Part shown: positions 43,288 through 52,092 of the stretch, in pieces
How positions within the stretch are numbered: position 1 is the stretch's first letter
How the letters are laid out: every line of letters starts with the position of its first letter
NCBI GenBank assembly: GCA_045534775.1
Contig: JAZSKI010000017.1
Span: 1-52,105, forward strand
DNA length: 52,105 nucleotides
Direction: 5' to 3'
Source: JAZOTK01 sp045534775
GTDB lineage: Bacteria; Bacillota; Clostridia; RUG12999
Notes under the pieces: model-generated
What the model saw: the letters and a program-made list of their open reading frames with translations, nothing else
What the model was told of the DNA's origin: nothing
The model's database searches: none
Position numbers and translations under genes: made by a program

Positions 43288-43743
43288 ATGAAAAAAGTAT
43301 TAACATTAGCACTTGCACTTATTATGACAATTTCACTTGTTTCCTGCGGAAACAGTACAGCTGTGCATGATGAACCCGATAAAGCAGCAGATGCTACAAG
43401 CTCAGAGACACCTGCCTTTGATACAAGTTGGGCAAGCAATGACTTTGAAGCAATGATTCCGGAGCTTCCTTTTAAGGGCTGGAATGCCGGCGAAGAAACG
43501 GACTCAAGCTATGAATTGGAGCTGGAAGACTTAAAGACAGCAAACGGTGCGGATACTGCCTCCGGTTTTGAAGAAGATAAAGACAAGCTTATTACCTACA
43601 TTAATTCTCTGACTGAATATGGTTTTTCTGTAGAAGAAACAGGGGAAAATTATAAGTGGCTTGTGACAACTAAAGAAGGTAATACTGTTGAATTTATGTG
43701 TGCTGACGGATTTTGCCGGATAACATTCACTAAGGCAAGCTGA
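43288..43743 (+). CDS. Small secreted lipoprotein, unknown
   Basis: 151 residues. A lipoprotein signal (MKKVLTLALALIMTISLVSC) with lipobox LVSC puts the mature Cys at residue 20. The mature part is acidic and short, with a C-terminal module FSVEETGENYKWLVTTKEG-like region that may fold as a small alpha/beta domain. No family is recognised. The start at 43288 follows AAGAGGG; an earlier ATG at 43267 would break the signal peptide. It sits between serS and polC with no clear terminator before it. Confidence 0.75.
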   Translation: MKKVLTLALALIMTISLVSCGNSTAVHDEPDKAADATSSETPAFDTSWASNDFEAMIPELPFKGWNAGEETDSSYELELEDLKTANGADTASGFEEDKDKLITYINSLTEYGFSVEETGENYKWLVTTKEGNTVEFMCADGFCRITFTKAS

Positions 43744-43797
43744 CGGCATATACAGACAGTCTGTTTTGAGGTTGTGTGAACCCTATTTTACAGAATT

Positions 43798-43803
43798 ATA
43801 CTA
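43798..43803 (+). promoter_or_regulatory. Possible -10 element before polC
   Basis: TATACT at 43798-43803. The best upstream -35 candidate is TTGTGT with a 19-base spacer, which is weak. If used, transcription would begin inside the first hairpin of the polC leader. Confidence 0.35.
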
Positions 43804-43876
43804 TGAGGGGGTGAGGTAATTTGTGCCTTGCCCCTCAGTTAGGTTGTTTATAACAGGTAATTTGTGCCTGTTATAA
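43804..43876 (+). promoter_or_regulatory. Two hairpins with the same nine-base loop before polC
   Basis: Hairpin A, 43804-43837: 12 pairs with one bulged G, GG/CC next to the loop. Hairpin B, 43848-43876: TTATAACAGG with CCTGTTATAA, ten perfect pairs. Both loops read TAATTTGTG (43817-43825 and 43858-43866). Outside the closing GG/CC the stems differ in sequence but both pair, so the fold and loop appear to be kept while the stem sequence is free. This suits a protein-binding RNA element. The polC ribosome binding site follows about 25 bases after hairpin B. Confidence 0.65.
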
Positions 43877-43916
43877 CAGCCGGCATATTAACATAACTAT
43901 GCAAAGGAAGATGGAA

Positions 43917-46900
43917 ATGCCGTCAATAACTGAGATTACGGGGGATATTCTTATAAACAATGCCGATAAAATTGAAATAATTGAAATGGCTGTTTATCAG
44001 AAAGACAAAAAAATAATTTTAAAAATAAAACCTGACAGATTTTTATGTCTGGATGAAATTAATATAATAAAAGGCAGTCTGAATAAAAAATTCAAAGGGT
44101 TTAAAACGGAGATTTCCTGCGATTATAAGGACCTTGATTTAAAAGGCTCGGTTTTGCCTGTTTACAGCGAATATGTTTTAGACAAAATCTACAGGGGAAA
44201 TCTTATAACCAAATGTGCTTTATTTAATTCGGTATGGCGAATATCGGATGATGAGCTTATAATTCAGATTAAATTTGAAGGTATGCACCTCATAAACGAA
44301 GGTACGGCAAAAAAGATTTCTGCTGTTATATTTGAGGAAACAGGCAGAAAATATAACGTATTTTTTACCGACGGATTAAATGAACAGGAAATAAAAAATA
44401 TAATATCCAAGAGAGCAGAGGTTGTTGAAAAAAATGTACCTACGGAAATTATAGTTAAAAAACCCACAGAGACGGTGCCTATGCCCATACCCGAAAATTT
44501 GCCTATTTCTATGGAAGAAACGGAACATATTGCAACCATAAGGGGGAAGAAAATCACAGAAAAACCGATAGCGATAGCTAAAATCACAGGCGAAATGAAT
44601 GCGGTAACTGTTCAGGGCGATGTTTTAAATATTGAAACCCGAGAGCTTAAATCGGGCAGAGTTTTAGTAAGCCTTGCCATAACGGATTATACAAGCTCAA
44701 TTAAGGTGAAGCTTTTTGAAGGAGCGAAAAACGAAGCGGAAGAAGAGAAAAAGGAACGTGCAAAAGCGAAGCTTGATAAAATTCTTGCAAGAATAAAAAA
44801 AGATGTCAGAATTATATTAAGCGGAAGAGTCCAATTTGATGATTTTGATAAAGAGCTGGTTATTATGGGAACTAACATTAACCGAATTGAAAAAGAAGAA
44901 AGAATGGATAACGCCGAAGTTAAACGTGTTGAGCTTCATATGCACACTCAAATGTCTGCTATGGATGGGCTTGCCTCCGCCAAGGCATTGATTTTACGTG
45001 CCGTAAAATGGGGGCACAAAGCTATTGCAGTTACGGACCATGGCGTAGTTCAGGCATTCCCGGAAGCCTTTGATGTTGCGAGGAAAAACAATATCAAGGT
45101 GCTGTATGGTGTAGAAGGCTACCTGCGCCGCGAATCTGTTAACATAGTTTATAATGCAAAGGACGACAGTACGATAAATTCTTCTTTTGTGGTATTTGAT
45201 ATAGAAACAACGGGCTTTAGTCCCGTAAACGACAGTATAATAGAAGTAGGGGCGGTTAAGATTGCAGGAGGTGAAATAATCAACCGTTACAGTAGCTTTG
45301 TAAATCCTCACAGGAGCATACCTGAAAATATTACAGAGCTTACTAGTATAACCAATGAAATGGTAGCAGACGCACCGGATATAAAACAGGTTATGGAAGA
45401 ATTTAACGAGTTTTCAAAGGACTGTATTTTAGTGGCACATAACGCAAATTTTGATGTAGGCTTTATGCGTGCCAATGCATCGGCTTTGGGAATTGGGTTT
45501 GATTACTGTTACCTTGACACCTTAGAGCTGTGCCGTGCTATGTTTCCTGACCAGAAACGTCACGGACTTGCGGCTATGGTTAAGCTTCTCAACATAAATC
45601 TCGCTAATCACCACCGTGCGGTGGATGATGCGGAGGCTACCGCTGAGGTGCTGAAATATTGTTTTGGTATGTTAAAGGAAATGAATATTACAGAAATTGA
45701 CGATTTAAATATAATGCTCAGCCCGGATAACGAGAAAAAGATGAAAAATTATCACGTTATCATTATTGCGAAGAATAAAAAAGGGTTGGAGAATTTATAT
45801 CATATAATTTCCGAATCTCATTTAAATCATTTTTATAAACGCCCCATAATGCCAAGAAGCCTTATAAATAAATATCGCGAAGGGCTTATTATAGGCTCGG
45901 CGTGCGAAGGGGGAGAGCTGTACCAGGCGATACTTAACGGGAAGAAAGAGAAGGATCTTGAAAATATTATAGAATTCTATGATTATCTCGAAATTCAACC
46001 TGACGGCAATAATGAATTTATGGTAAGAAACGGCAGAGTTGACGGAGTAAAGGCACTGCAGGCAATTAACAAACGTATAATAGAGCTGGGCAAAAAGGCG
46101 GATAAGCTGACGGTTGCCACCTGTGACGTTCATTTTCTTGAACCCCATGATGAGGTGTTCAGAAGAATTTTAATGGACTCTCAGGGCTTTGAGGATGCTG
46201 ACAATCAGGCTCCGCTGTATTTGAGAACTACCGAAGAAATGCTGGAGGAGTTTAAATATCTGGGCAAAGAGCTTGCATACGAGGTGGTAGTCAAAAACAC
46301 CAATAAAATCGCAGATATGGTAGAAGAAATTATGCTTCTGCCGGATGAACCCCATACGCCTACTATGGACGGCGCGGAGGAAGATATAGTAAATATTTCT
46401 ATGGCAAAGGCTCATAAAATTTACGGTGACGACCTTCCCGAAATAGTGCAGGCGAGAATTGACAGAGAGCTTGGCTCAATTATAAAACACGGATTTTCGG
46501 TGCTTTATATAATTGCTCAGAAATTGGTTTGGAAATCCCTGGAGGACGGGTATCTGGTAGGCTCAAGAGGTTCGGTAGGCTCATCTTTTATAGCGTTTTT
46601 GCTTGATATTACAGAAGTTAATGCTCTGCAACCCCATTATGTTTGCCCTAACTGTAAGCACAGCGAATTTATAACCGACGGTTCGGTGGGTATGGGAATG
46701 GATATGGAAGACAAAAACTGTCCGGTGTGCGGCACGCTTTACAATAAAGACGGTCACGATATTCCCTTTGAAACCTTCCTGGGCTTTGACGGCGATAAGG
46801 AGCCTGATATTGACCTTAACTTTTCGGGCGAATACCAGCCTAATGCTCATAAATATACCGAAGTGCTGTTCGGCGAAGGCTATACCTTCCGCGCAGGAAC

Positions 46901-48218
46901 GATAGGTACGATAGCGGAAAAAACAGCCTACGGGTTTGTGAAAAAATATATGGACAAACGGGGGCTTAACCCTTCGGCAGCGGAAATAGACCGACTTGTG
47001 CAGGGCTGTACGGGCGTAAAACGCACAACGGGCCAGCATCCCGGTGGTATTATGGTTGTGCCGAGAAACGAAGATATACATTGGTTTTGTCCTGTTCAGC
47101 ATCCCGCTGATGATACGGAAAGTGATATTATAACCACTCATTTTGACTATCATTCAATTTCAGGACGATTACTTAAGCTTGATATATTAGGTCATGATGA
47201 CCCGACCGTTATCAGGATGCTGGAGGATTTGACGGGTCTTAACGCCAGAACAATTAAAATAGGCGAAGAAAAAACCATGAGCTTGTTTACTTCTACGGAA
47301 GCCCTTGGAGTAACGCCCGAAGAAATAGGCACCACCGTAGGCACTTACGGAATACCTGAATTTGGTACGCCATTTGTAAGAAAAATGCTGGTAGATACCA
47401 AGCCTACGACCTTTGCGGAGCTGGTACGAATTTCGGGACTTTCCCACGGTACGGACGTTTGGCTTAATAATGCACAGGATTTGGTTCAGGCGGGGACGGT
47501 CACTCTGAAAGAAGCAATCTGTACCCGTGATGATATTATGACTTATTTAATCTATCATGGTTTGCCTAAAAAAGATTCCTTTAAAATTATGGAAAGCGTG
47601 CGTAAGGGCAAGGGGCTTTCACCTGAATATGAGGCACTGATGCGAGAAAATAATATCGAAGAATGGTATATAGATTCTTGTAAAAAGATAAAATATATGT
47701 TCCCGAAGGCTCACGCCTCCGCCTATGTAATGATGGCGTTCAGAATAGCGTATTTTAAGGTTTATTACCCAAAAGAATTTTATTCCGCATATTTTACGGT
47801 CCGGGCAGATGAATTTGACGTGAGTCTTATGTTAGGCAGGGAAAATGTTAAAAAGAATATGAAAGAATTTTCAGAAATGGAAAATCCGACAGCAAAAGAG
47901 AAAAATGTGCTGACGATTCTCGAAATGTGTAACGAAATGTATGCCCGCGGGCTGGAGTTTTTACCTATAGATATTTATGAATCTGATGCAAAAAAATTTG
48001 TTCCCAAGGAAAAGGGTATACTTATACCGCTTAACGCATTGCCGGGTCTTGGCGGCTCGGCGGCAGACAGCGTGGTTGAAGCAAGGAAAGACGGCGAATA
48101 TTTTAGCATAGAGGATTTCAGGGAAAGAACAAAGGTATCGAAAACCGTAATAGAGCTTCTGAAAGAATTTCATTGCTTAGACGGAATCCCCGAAACAGAC
48201 CAGGTAACGTTTTTCTGA
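43917..48218 (+). CDS. polC: DNA polymerase III alpha subunit, PolC type
   Basis: Main replicative polymerase of low-GC Gram-positives. About 1433 residues, full length. N-terminal and OB domains, PHP domain from ELHMHTQMSAMDGLAS, interrupted by the proofreading exonuclease VVFDIETTGFSP to HHRAVDDAEATAEV, PHP end, polymerase core with GSRGSVGSSFIAFLL, zinc finger CPNC and CPVC, and the catalytic PDIDLNFSGEYQ. ATG 43917 is chosen because AAAGGA lies eight bases upstream; ATG 43899 and 43911 lie on or before that site. In Bacillota polC commonly follows proS near ispC, not parAB, so its place beside the origin is a local feature. Confidence 0.97.
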   Translation: MPSITEITGDILINNADKIEIIEMAVYQKDKKIILKIKPDRFLCLDEINIIKGSLNKKFKGFKTEISCDYKDLDLKGSVLPVYSEYVLDKIYRGNLITKCALFNSVWRISDDELIIQIKFEGMHLINEGTAKKISAVIFEETGRKYNVFFTDGLNEQEIKNIISKRAEVVEKNVPTEIIVKKPTETVPMPIPENLPISMEETEHIATIRGKKITEKPIAIAKITGEMNAVTVQGDVLNIETRELKSGRVLVSLAITDYTSSIKVKLFEGAKNEAEEEKKERAKAKLDKILARIKKDVRIILSGRVQFDDFDKELVIMGTNINRIEKEERMDNAEVKRVELHMHTQMSAMDGLASAKALILRAVKWGHKAIAVTDHGVVQAFPEAFDVARKNNIKVLYGVEGYLRRESVNIVYNAKDDSTINSSFVVFDIETTGFSPVNDSIIEVGAVKIAGGEIINRYSSFVNPHRSIPENITELTSITNEMVADAPDIKQVMEEFNEFSKDCILVAHNANFDVGFMRANASALGIGFDYCYLDTLELCRAMFPDQKRHGLAAMVKLLNINLANHHRAVDDAEATAEVLKYCFGMLKEMNITEIDDLNIMLSPDNEKKMKNYHVIIIAKNKKGLENLYHIISESHLNHFYKRPIMPRSLINKYREGLIIGSACEGGELYQAILNGKKEKDLENIIEFYDYLEIQPDGNNEFMVRNGRVDGVKALQAINKRIIELGKKADKLTVATCDVHFLEPHDEVFRRILMDSQGFEDADNQAPLYLRTTEEMLEEFKYLGKELAYEVVVKNTNKIADMVEEIMLLPDEPHTPTMDGAEEDIVNISMAKAHKIYGDDLPEIVQARIDRELGSIIKHGFSVLYIIAQKLVWKSLEDGYLVGSRGSVGSSFIAFLLDITEVNALQPHYVCPNCKHSEFITDGSVGMGMDMEDKNCPVCGTLYNKDGHDIPFETFLGFDGDKEPDIDLNFSGEYQPNAHKYTEVLFGEGYTFRAGTIGTIAEKTAYGFVKKYMDKRGLNPSAAEIDRLVQGCTGVKRTTGQHPGGIMVVPRNEDIHWFCPVQHPADDTESDIITTHFDYHSISGRLLKLDILGHDDPTVIRMLEDLTGLNARTIKIGEEKTMSLFTSTEALGVTPEEIGTTVGTYGIPEFGTPFVRKMLVDTKPTTFAELVRISGLSHGTDVWLNNAQDLVQAGTVTLKEAICTRDDIMTYLIYHGLPKKDSFKIMESVRKGKGLSPEYEALMRENNIEEWYIDSCKKIKYMFPKAHASAYVMMAFRIAYFKVYYPKEFYSAYFTVRADEFDVSLMLGRENVKKNMKEFSEMENPTAKEKNVLTILEMCNEMYARGLEFLPIDIYESDAKKFVPKEKGILIPLNALPGLGGSAADSVVEARKDGEYFSIEDFRERTKVSKTVIELLKEFHCLDGIPETDQVTFF

Positions 48219-48232
48219 TAAAACAAAAAAAT

Positions 48233-48288
48233 AACCTCTGATAAGAACGGCTGTAAAAAGAGACTTTTCAGAGGTTGTTTTATTTTTT
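48233..48288 (+). terminator. Bidirectional terminator between polC and the activase gene
   Basis: AACCTCTGA 48233-48241 pairs with TCAGAGGTT 48268-48276, then GTTTTATTTTTT. On the other strand the stem is followed by TATTTTTTTG. It can end both converging transcripts. Confidence 0.82.
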
Positions 48289-48298
48289 AATACAATAA

Positions 48299-49198
48299 TT
48301 ACATAATCCGCACAATCATATCGGGAGAAACCTTCAGAATATGTAAGTATTTTTCAATTTCAGCTTTATCGGCAAATTGAGAATTTTGATATTTTTGAGG
48401 TTTTTCAATTTTTTCGGCTTTTGAAATTCCAAGAGGGTGATATGGTTCAATATCAACCTGTTTAATTCTGTTTAACCGCTGAAGAAGCTCCCTCAAAGCA
48501 TAAAAATGGTTTTCATCAAGATTGATTTGAGGAATTATCGGACATCTTAAAATTATTTCAGACCCTCTGTCGTGGAGAAACTGCAAATTATTCAGAATAA
48601 CACCGTTTTCGGCGCCTACATACCGTAAATGCTTTTCATTATCAAGACATTTAATATCAAACAAAAATACATCTGTATATTTTGCCAGCTCTGCCAGCTT
48701 GTCTCTGCTTCCAAAGCCGGAGGTTTCTATACATACATGAATATTTGAATTTTTAGCCTTTTTAGCTAAAGCTATAGCAAAATCCGCCTGAAACAGGGGC
48801 TCGCCACCGGAAATTGTCATCCCACCGCCGGAATTTTCAAAAAATGCACTGTCGCGAAGCACCTCTTCAATAATTTCATCGGAGCTTCTGACCTTGCCGC
48901 ACAGCTCAAGCGCTTTGGAATAACAGCCTTTGGCACATTCACCGCAGTGGGTACAAAGGGCGCGATTATACTTATGGAGATCTTCTGTGCTGTGCAAGGA
49001 AAGGGGACAGGCAGATACGCAATATCCGCAGTTGATACATTTTTCTGCATCAAAACAAATTTCAGGGTCGGGATTTTTAGATTCGGGATTATGGCACCAG
49101 GCACAGTCTAAAGGGCACCCCTTTAAAAAAACCGTAGTGCGTATCCCGGGACCGTCCTGGGTACAAAATCTTTGTATATTAAAAACAGTTCCTTCCAT
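48299..49198 (-). CDS. Glycyl-radical enzyme activating protein
   Basis: Radical SAM enzyme that installs the glycyl radical on a partner enzyme. 299 residues. GPGIRTTVFLKGCPLDCAWCHNPE carries the CxxxCxxC cluster motif; a ferredoxin-like insert has CINCGYCVSACP and CTHCGECAKGC for two more 4Fe-4S clusters, as in the activases of non-PFL glycyl-radical enzymes; GGGMTISGGEPLFQ is the SAM-binding loop. No partner glycyl-radical enzyme is within the window. AGGTGATT lies before the start. It is the last gene of the glyA-rarA run. Confidence 0.9.
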   Translation of the reverse strand: MEGTVFNIQRFCTQDGPGIRTTVFLKGCPLDCAWCHNPESKNPDPEICFDAEKCINCGYCVSACPLSLHSTEDLHKYNRALCTHCGECAKGCYSKALELCGKVRSSDEIIEEVLRDSAFFENSGGGMTISGGEPLFQADFAIALAKKAKNSNIHVCIETSGFGSRDKLAELAKYTDVFLFDIKCLDNEKHLRYVGAENGVILNNLQFLHDRGSEIILRCPIIPQINLDENHFYALRELLQRLNRIKQVDIEPYHPLGISKAEKIEKPQKYQNSQFADKAEIEKYLHILKVSPDMIVRIM

Positions 49199-49217
49199 AA
49201 CGAATCACCTCGCAGCT

Positions 49218-50480
49218 TTATTTTATATTTTTTAAGGATTTCAGATATGCATCAATAGCCGCTTCAAATTTATTGTCACCGGGATTATAGTAAACAGAAT
49301 TCACAATGTTATCGGGCAAATATTGCTGGTTAACATAATTTCCCGGATAGCTGTGAGGATATTTATATCCTTCAGAATGACCGAGTTTTTTCGCACCTGC
49401 GTAATGACCATCCTTTAAATGTGACGGTATGTCACCGGTATTTTTAGATGAAAGCTCGCTGAGGGCAGCATCTATTGCACAGATTACAGAATTGGATTTT
49501 GGCGAGGTGGCAAGCAATATTACCGCCTGTGCCAACGGTATGCGTGCTTCGGGAAAGCCGAGCTGCAGTGCACTGTCGACACATGATTTTACTATGGAAG
49601 CGGCGGTAGGATAGGCAAGACCTATATCCTCCGATGCTATAACAATGAGGCGGCGGCAAATCGAAAGCAAATCACCGCCGGCAATAAGCCGCGCGAGATA
49701 GTGGAGAGATGCGTTTACATCACTGCCGCGAATGGATTTCTGAAAAGCACTTAAAATATCATAATGGCTGTCGCCGTCGCGGTCATAGCGTACGGCGGGA
49801 CGGCTTGTAACCTCGGTTACAAGTTCTAAGGTGATTACATCAGAATTACTCTGAACCAAGGTCATAAAACATACTTCAAGGATATTCAGGGCTTTTCGTA
49901 CATCACCAAAGGCTATATTTGAAATTTGTGCAACAGCATTATCGTCGATGGATATTTCAGCAGAAAAATCCTTTTTTAACACTTCAAGACCTCTTAAAAC
50001 GGCAGGTTCAATATCCTCGGCGGCTACAGGTTTGAATTCAAAAACACTGCTTCGACTGAGAATAGCATTATAAACATAAAAATAGGGATTTTCCGTAGTG
50101 GAGGCGATAAGGGTTATACTGCCGTTTTCTATATATTCCAGCAAGGCTTGTTGCTGTTTTTTATTAAAATTTTGAATTTCATCAAGATAAAGGACAACAC
50201 CTTTGAGTCCGTCAAAGCTGTTTAAATCTTTAGCAATAGCTTTTATATCACTTACCGAACCTGTGGTTGCGTTTATGTAATACAGTTTTTTATCGGCGCG
50301 GGCGGCGGCAATTCGTGCAACGGTTGTTTTGCCTGTTCCCGAAGGCCCGTAAAATATCATATTCGGCAAGGTGTTCCCTTCAATTAATCGGCGAAGCACC
50401 TTTCCCTCGGATATTAAATGCTGCTGTCCTACTACTTCATCAAGGGATGAAGGACGTATTCGGTCTGCAAGGGGTTGCAT
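49218..50480 (-). CDS. rarA: Replication-associated recombination protein RarA (MgsA)
   Basis: AAA+ ATPase that acts at stalled forks. 420 residues. MQPLADRIRPSSLDEVVGQQHL at the start, Walker A YGPSGTGKTTVARI, Walker B LYLDEIQNFNKKQQ, sensor 1 ASTTENPYF, then the clamp-loader-like helical domains, including DIGLAYPTA and KKLGHSEGYKYPHSYP near the end. ATG 50480 is chosen with GGGAGCGGG upstream; an earlier start would cover the hairpin to glyA. Confidence 0.95.
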   Translation of the reverse strand: MQPLADRIRPSSLDEVVGQQHLISEGKVLRRLIEGNTLPNMIFYGPSGTGKTTVARIAAARADKKLYYINATTGSVSDIKAIAKDLNSFDGLKGVVLYLDEIQNFNKKQQQALLEYIENGSITLIASTTENPYFYVYNAILSRSSVFEFKPVAAEDIEPAVLRGLEVLKKDFSAEISIDDNAVAQISNIAFGDVRKALNILEVCFMTLVQSNSDVITLELVTEVTSRPAVRYDRDGDSHYDILSAFQKSIRGSDVNASLHYLARLIAGGDLLSICRRLIVIASEDIGLAYPTAASIVKSCVDSALQLGFPEARIPLAQAVILLATSPKSNSVICAIDAALSELSSKNTGDIPSHLKDGHYAGAKKLGHSEGYKYPHSYPGNYVNQQYLPDNIVNSVYYNPGDNKFEAAIDAYLKSLKNIK

Positions 50481-50502
50481 AACACCCGCTCCCTTCAATA
50501 AG

Positions 50503-50524
50503 AGGTGCATCTGCCGATGCACCT
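50503..50524. terminator. Hairpin between glyA and rarA
   Basis: AGGTGCAT 50503-50510 pairs with ATGCACCT 50517-50524, loop of six. On the minus strand the tail is CTTATT, a weak U-tract, so readthrough from glyA to rarA is likely. Confidence 0.45.
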
Positions 50525-50536
50525 TTTAAAATCTGA

Positions 50537-51778
50537 TTATTTACTATATAAAGGATATTTATCGCAAAGAGCGGTAACGCCTGCTTTAATTTCATCCTTC
50601 TTTGTTTCAAATTCGGTAATTGCCAGCTTGATAAGATGGGCAATGGTTTTCATATCCTCTTCCTTCATTCCTCTTGAAGTAACAGCGGGAGTTCCTATTC
50701 TGATACCGCTTGTTACAAACGGACTTAAGGTCTCGCAGGGGATAGTGTTTTTATTAACGGTAATTGAAACCTCATCAAGCATATGCTCTGCATCTTTACC
50801 TGTTACACCGAATTTTGTAAGATTTACAAGCATAAGGTGATTATCGGTTCCGCCGGAAACAATCTCAAAGCCCTCATCAATAAGAGACTGACAAAGTGCA
50901 GCGGCATTTTTAACAATCTGTTGCTGATATGCTTTAAATTCGGGAGAAAGAGCTTCCTTCAGACAAACAGCCTTAGCAGCGATTACGTGCATCAAAGGCC
51001 CGCCCTGTATTCCGGGGAATATTGCTTTATTTATAGCAGCGGCGTGTTCTTCCTTGCACAAAATAAGACCACCGCGGGGACCGCGAAGAGTTTTATGGGT
51101 CGTTGTTGTAACAAAATCCGCATAAGGTACGGGATTGGGATGAAGACCTGCGGCTACAAGACCTGCAATATGTGCCATATCAACCATAAAATATGCGCCG
51201 ACTTCATCAGCTATTTCTTTAAATTTTGCGAAATCAATAGTTCTTGAATATGCACTTGCACCTGCAAGAATAAGCTTAGGCTTATTTTCCAAAGCAAGAC
51301 GTCTGATTTCATCATAATCTATAGTTTCGGTTTTTTCGGATACACCATAAGGTACAATATTAAAATATTTACCGGAAATATTTACGGGACTGCCGTGAGA
51401 CAGGTGACCGCCGTGTGATAAATTCATACTGAGGACGGTATCACCGGGCTGAAGCACCGCAAAGAATACTGCAAGGTTTGCACTTGCACCGGAATGGGGC
51501 TGTACATTAGCGTGGTCAGCACCGAACAATTCCTTTGCACGTTCAATGGCGAGAGATTCTGCCATATCAACATATTCGCAACCGCCGTAATATCTTTTTC
51601 CGGGATAACCCTCTGCATATTTATTGGTAAGGGGAGTTCCCATAGCTTCGATTACTGCATTTGAAACAAAGTTTTCAGATGCAATAAGTTCGATTTTGTT
51701 ACGCTGACGGTTAACCTCAAGCTCAATGACATCGGCAAGCTCAGGATCAACCTTTCTTATTTCGTCTGTTGTATACAT
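50537..51778 (-). CDS. glyA: Serine hydroxymethyltransferase
   Basis: Interconverts serine and glycine, charging tetrahydrofolate with a methylene group. 413 residues. ASENFVSNAVIEAMG, YAEGYPGKRYYGGCEYVD, VNVQPHSGA-like ANVQPHSGASANLAV, and the PLP lysine in TTTTHKTLRGPRGG. The start at 51778 has GGAGG nine bases upstream. It supplies the same one-carbon pool as fhs and the methylene group used by MnmE. Confidence 0.97.
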   Translation of the reverse strand: MYTTDEIRKVDPELADVIELEVNRQRNKIELIASENFVSNAVIEAMGTPLTNKYAEGYPGKRYYGGCEYVDMAESLAIERAKELFGADHANVQPHSGASANLAVFFAVLQPGDTVLSMNLSHGGHLSHGSPVNISGKYFNIVPYGVSEKTETIDYDEIRRLALENKPKLILAGASAYSRTIDFAKFKEIADEVGAYFMVDMAHIAGLVAAGLHPNPVPYADFVTTTTHKTLRGPRGGLILCKEEHAAAINKAIFPGIQGGPLMHVIAAKAVCLKEALSPEFKAYQQQIVKNAAALCQSLIDEGFEIVSGGTDNHLMLVNLTKFGVTGKDAEHMLDEVSITVNKNTIPCETLSPFVTSGIRIGTPAVTSRGMKEEDMKTIAHLIKLAITEFETKKDEIKAGVTALCDKYPLYSK

Positions 51779-51808
51779 TTGATAACCTCCAAAAATTACT
51801 ATACCTAT

Positions 51809-51837
51809 ATTATACAATTAAAATAAAAATTTTGCAA
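51809..51837 (-). promoter_or_regulatory. Sigma-A promoter of glyA
   Basis: Minus strand TTGCAA (51837-51832), a 17-base spacer and TATAAT (51814-51809). The start of transcription is near 51802, with a leader of about 25 bases. Confidence 0.8.
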
Positions 51838-51844
51838 TAGTTTT

Positions 51845-51873
51845 TTGAAAATTTCTTTATAAATATGTATAAT
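51845..51873 (+). promoter_or_regulatory. Plus-strand promoter, first of a tandem set
   Basis: TTGAAA at 51845-51850, a 17-base spacer and TATAAT at 51868-51873. No open reading frame follows. It points at the right contig end together with the promoters at 52001 and 52087. The stretch 51779-52105 holds only promoters, on both strands. Confidence 0.6.
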
Positions 51874-52000
51874 TTGCATTTGTAAGGTATATAATAGGAG
51901 AAATGGGCATAATTTTACAGTATAAGATGCAAAAAATGCCACGATTAATTGTGCAAAAGGACTAAAAATAACCAAAAGTAAAAAAATAAGCAAAAAAGTG

Positions 52001-52030
52001 TTGACAAGCGGGGTTAAGATATGATATAAT
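52001..52030 (+). promoter_or_regulatory. Strong promoter, probably of an rRNA operon
   Basis: TTGACA at 52001-52006, an 18-base spacer and TATAAT at 52025-52030, both boxes at consensus. A small hairpin GCTGT-CGAAAA-ACAGC lies just past the start. A second TTGACA follows 86 bases later. Tandem consensus promoters with no coding sequence fit a stable RNA operon. Confidence 0.65.
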
Positions 52031-52086
52031 GATAAAGCTGTCGAAAAACAGCGGGAGCATCTTTTTAAAAAAGTTTAAAAAAAGGC

Positions 52087-52092
52087 TTGACA
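52087..52092 (+). promoter_or_regulatory. -35 box of a second tandem promoter, cut by the contig end
   Basis: TTGACA at 52087-52092. The bases that follow (AAAGTTAAAAAGAT) resemble the spacer of the promoter at 52001 (AAGCGGGGTTAAGAT). The contig ends before the -10. Confidence 0.55.

Noticed and set aside
46581..47153. 190-codon minus-strand frame inside polC
   Set aside because: Composition follows the complement of polC, with no start signal and no motif.
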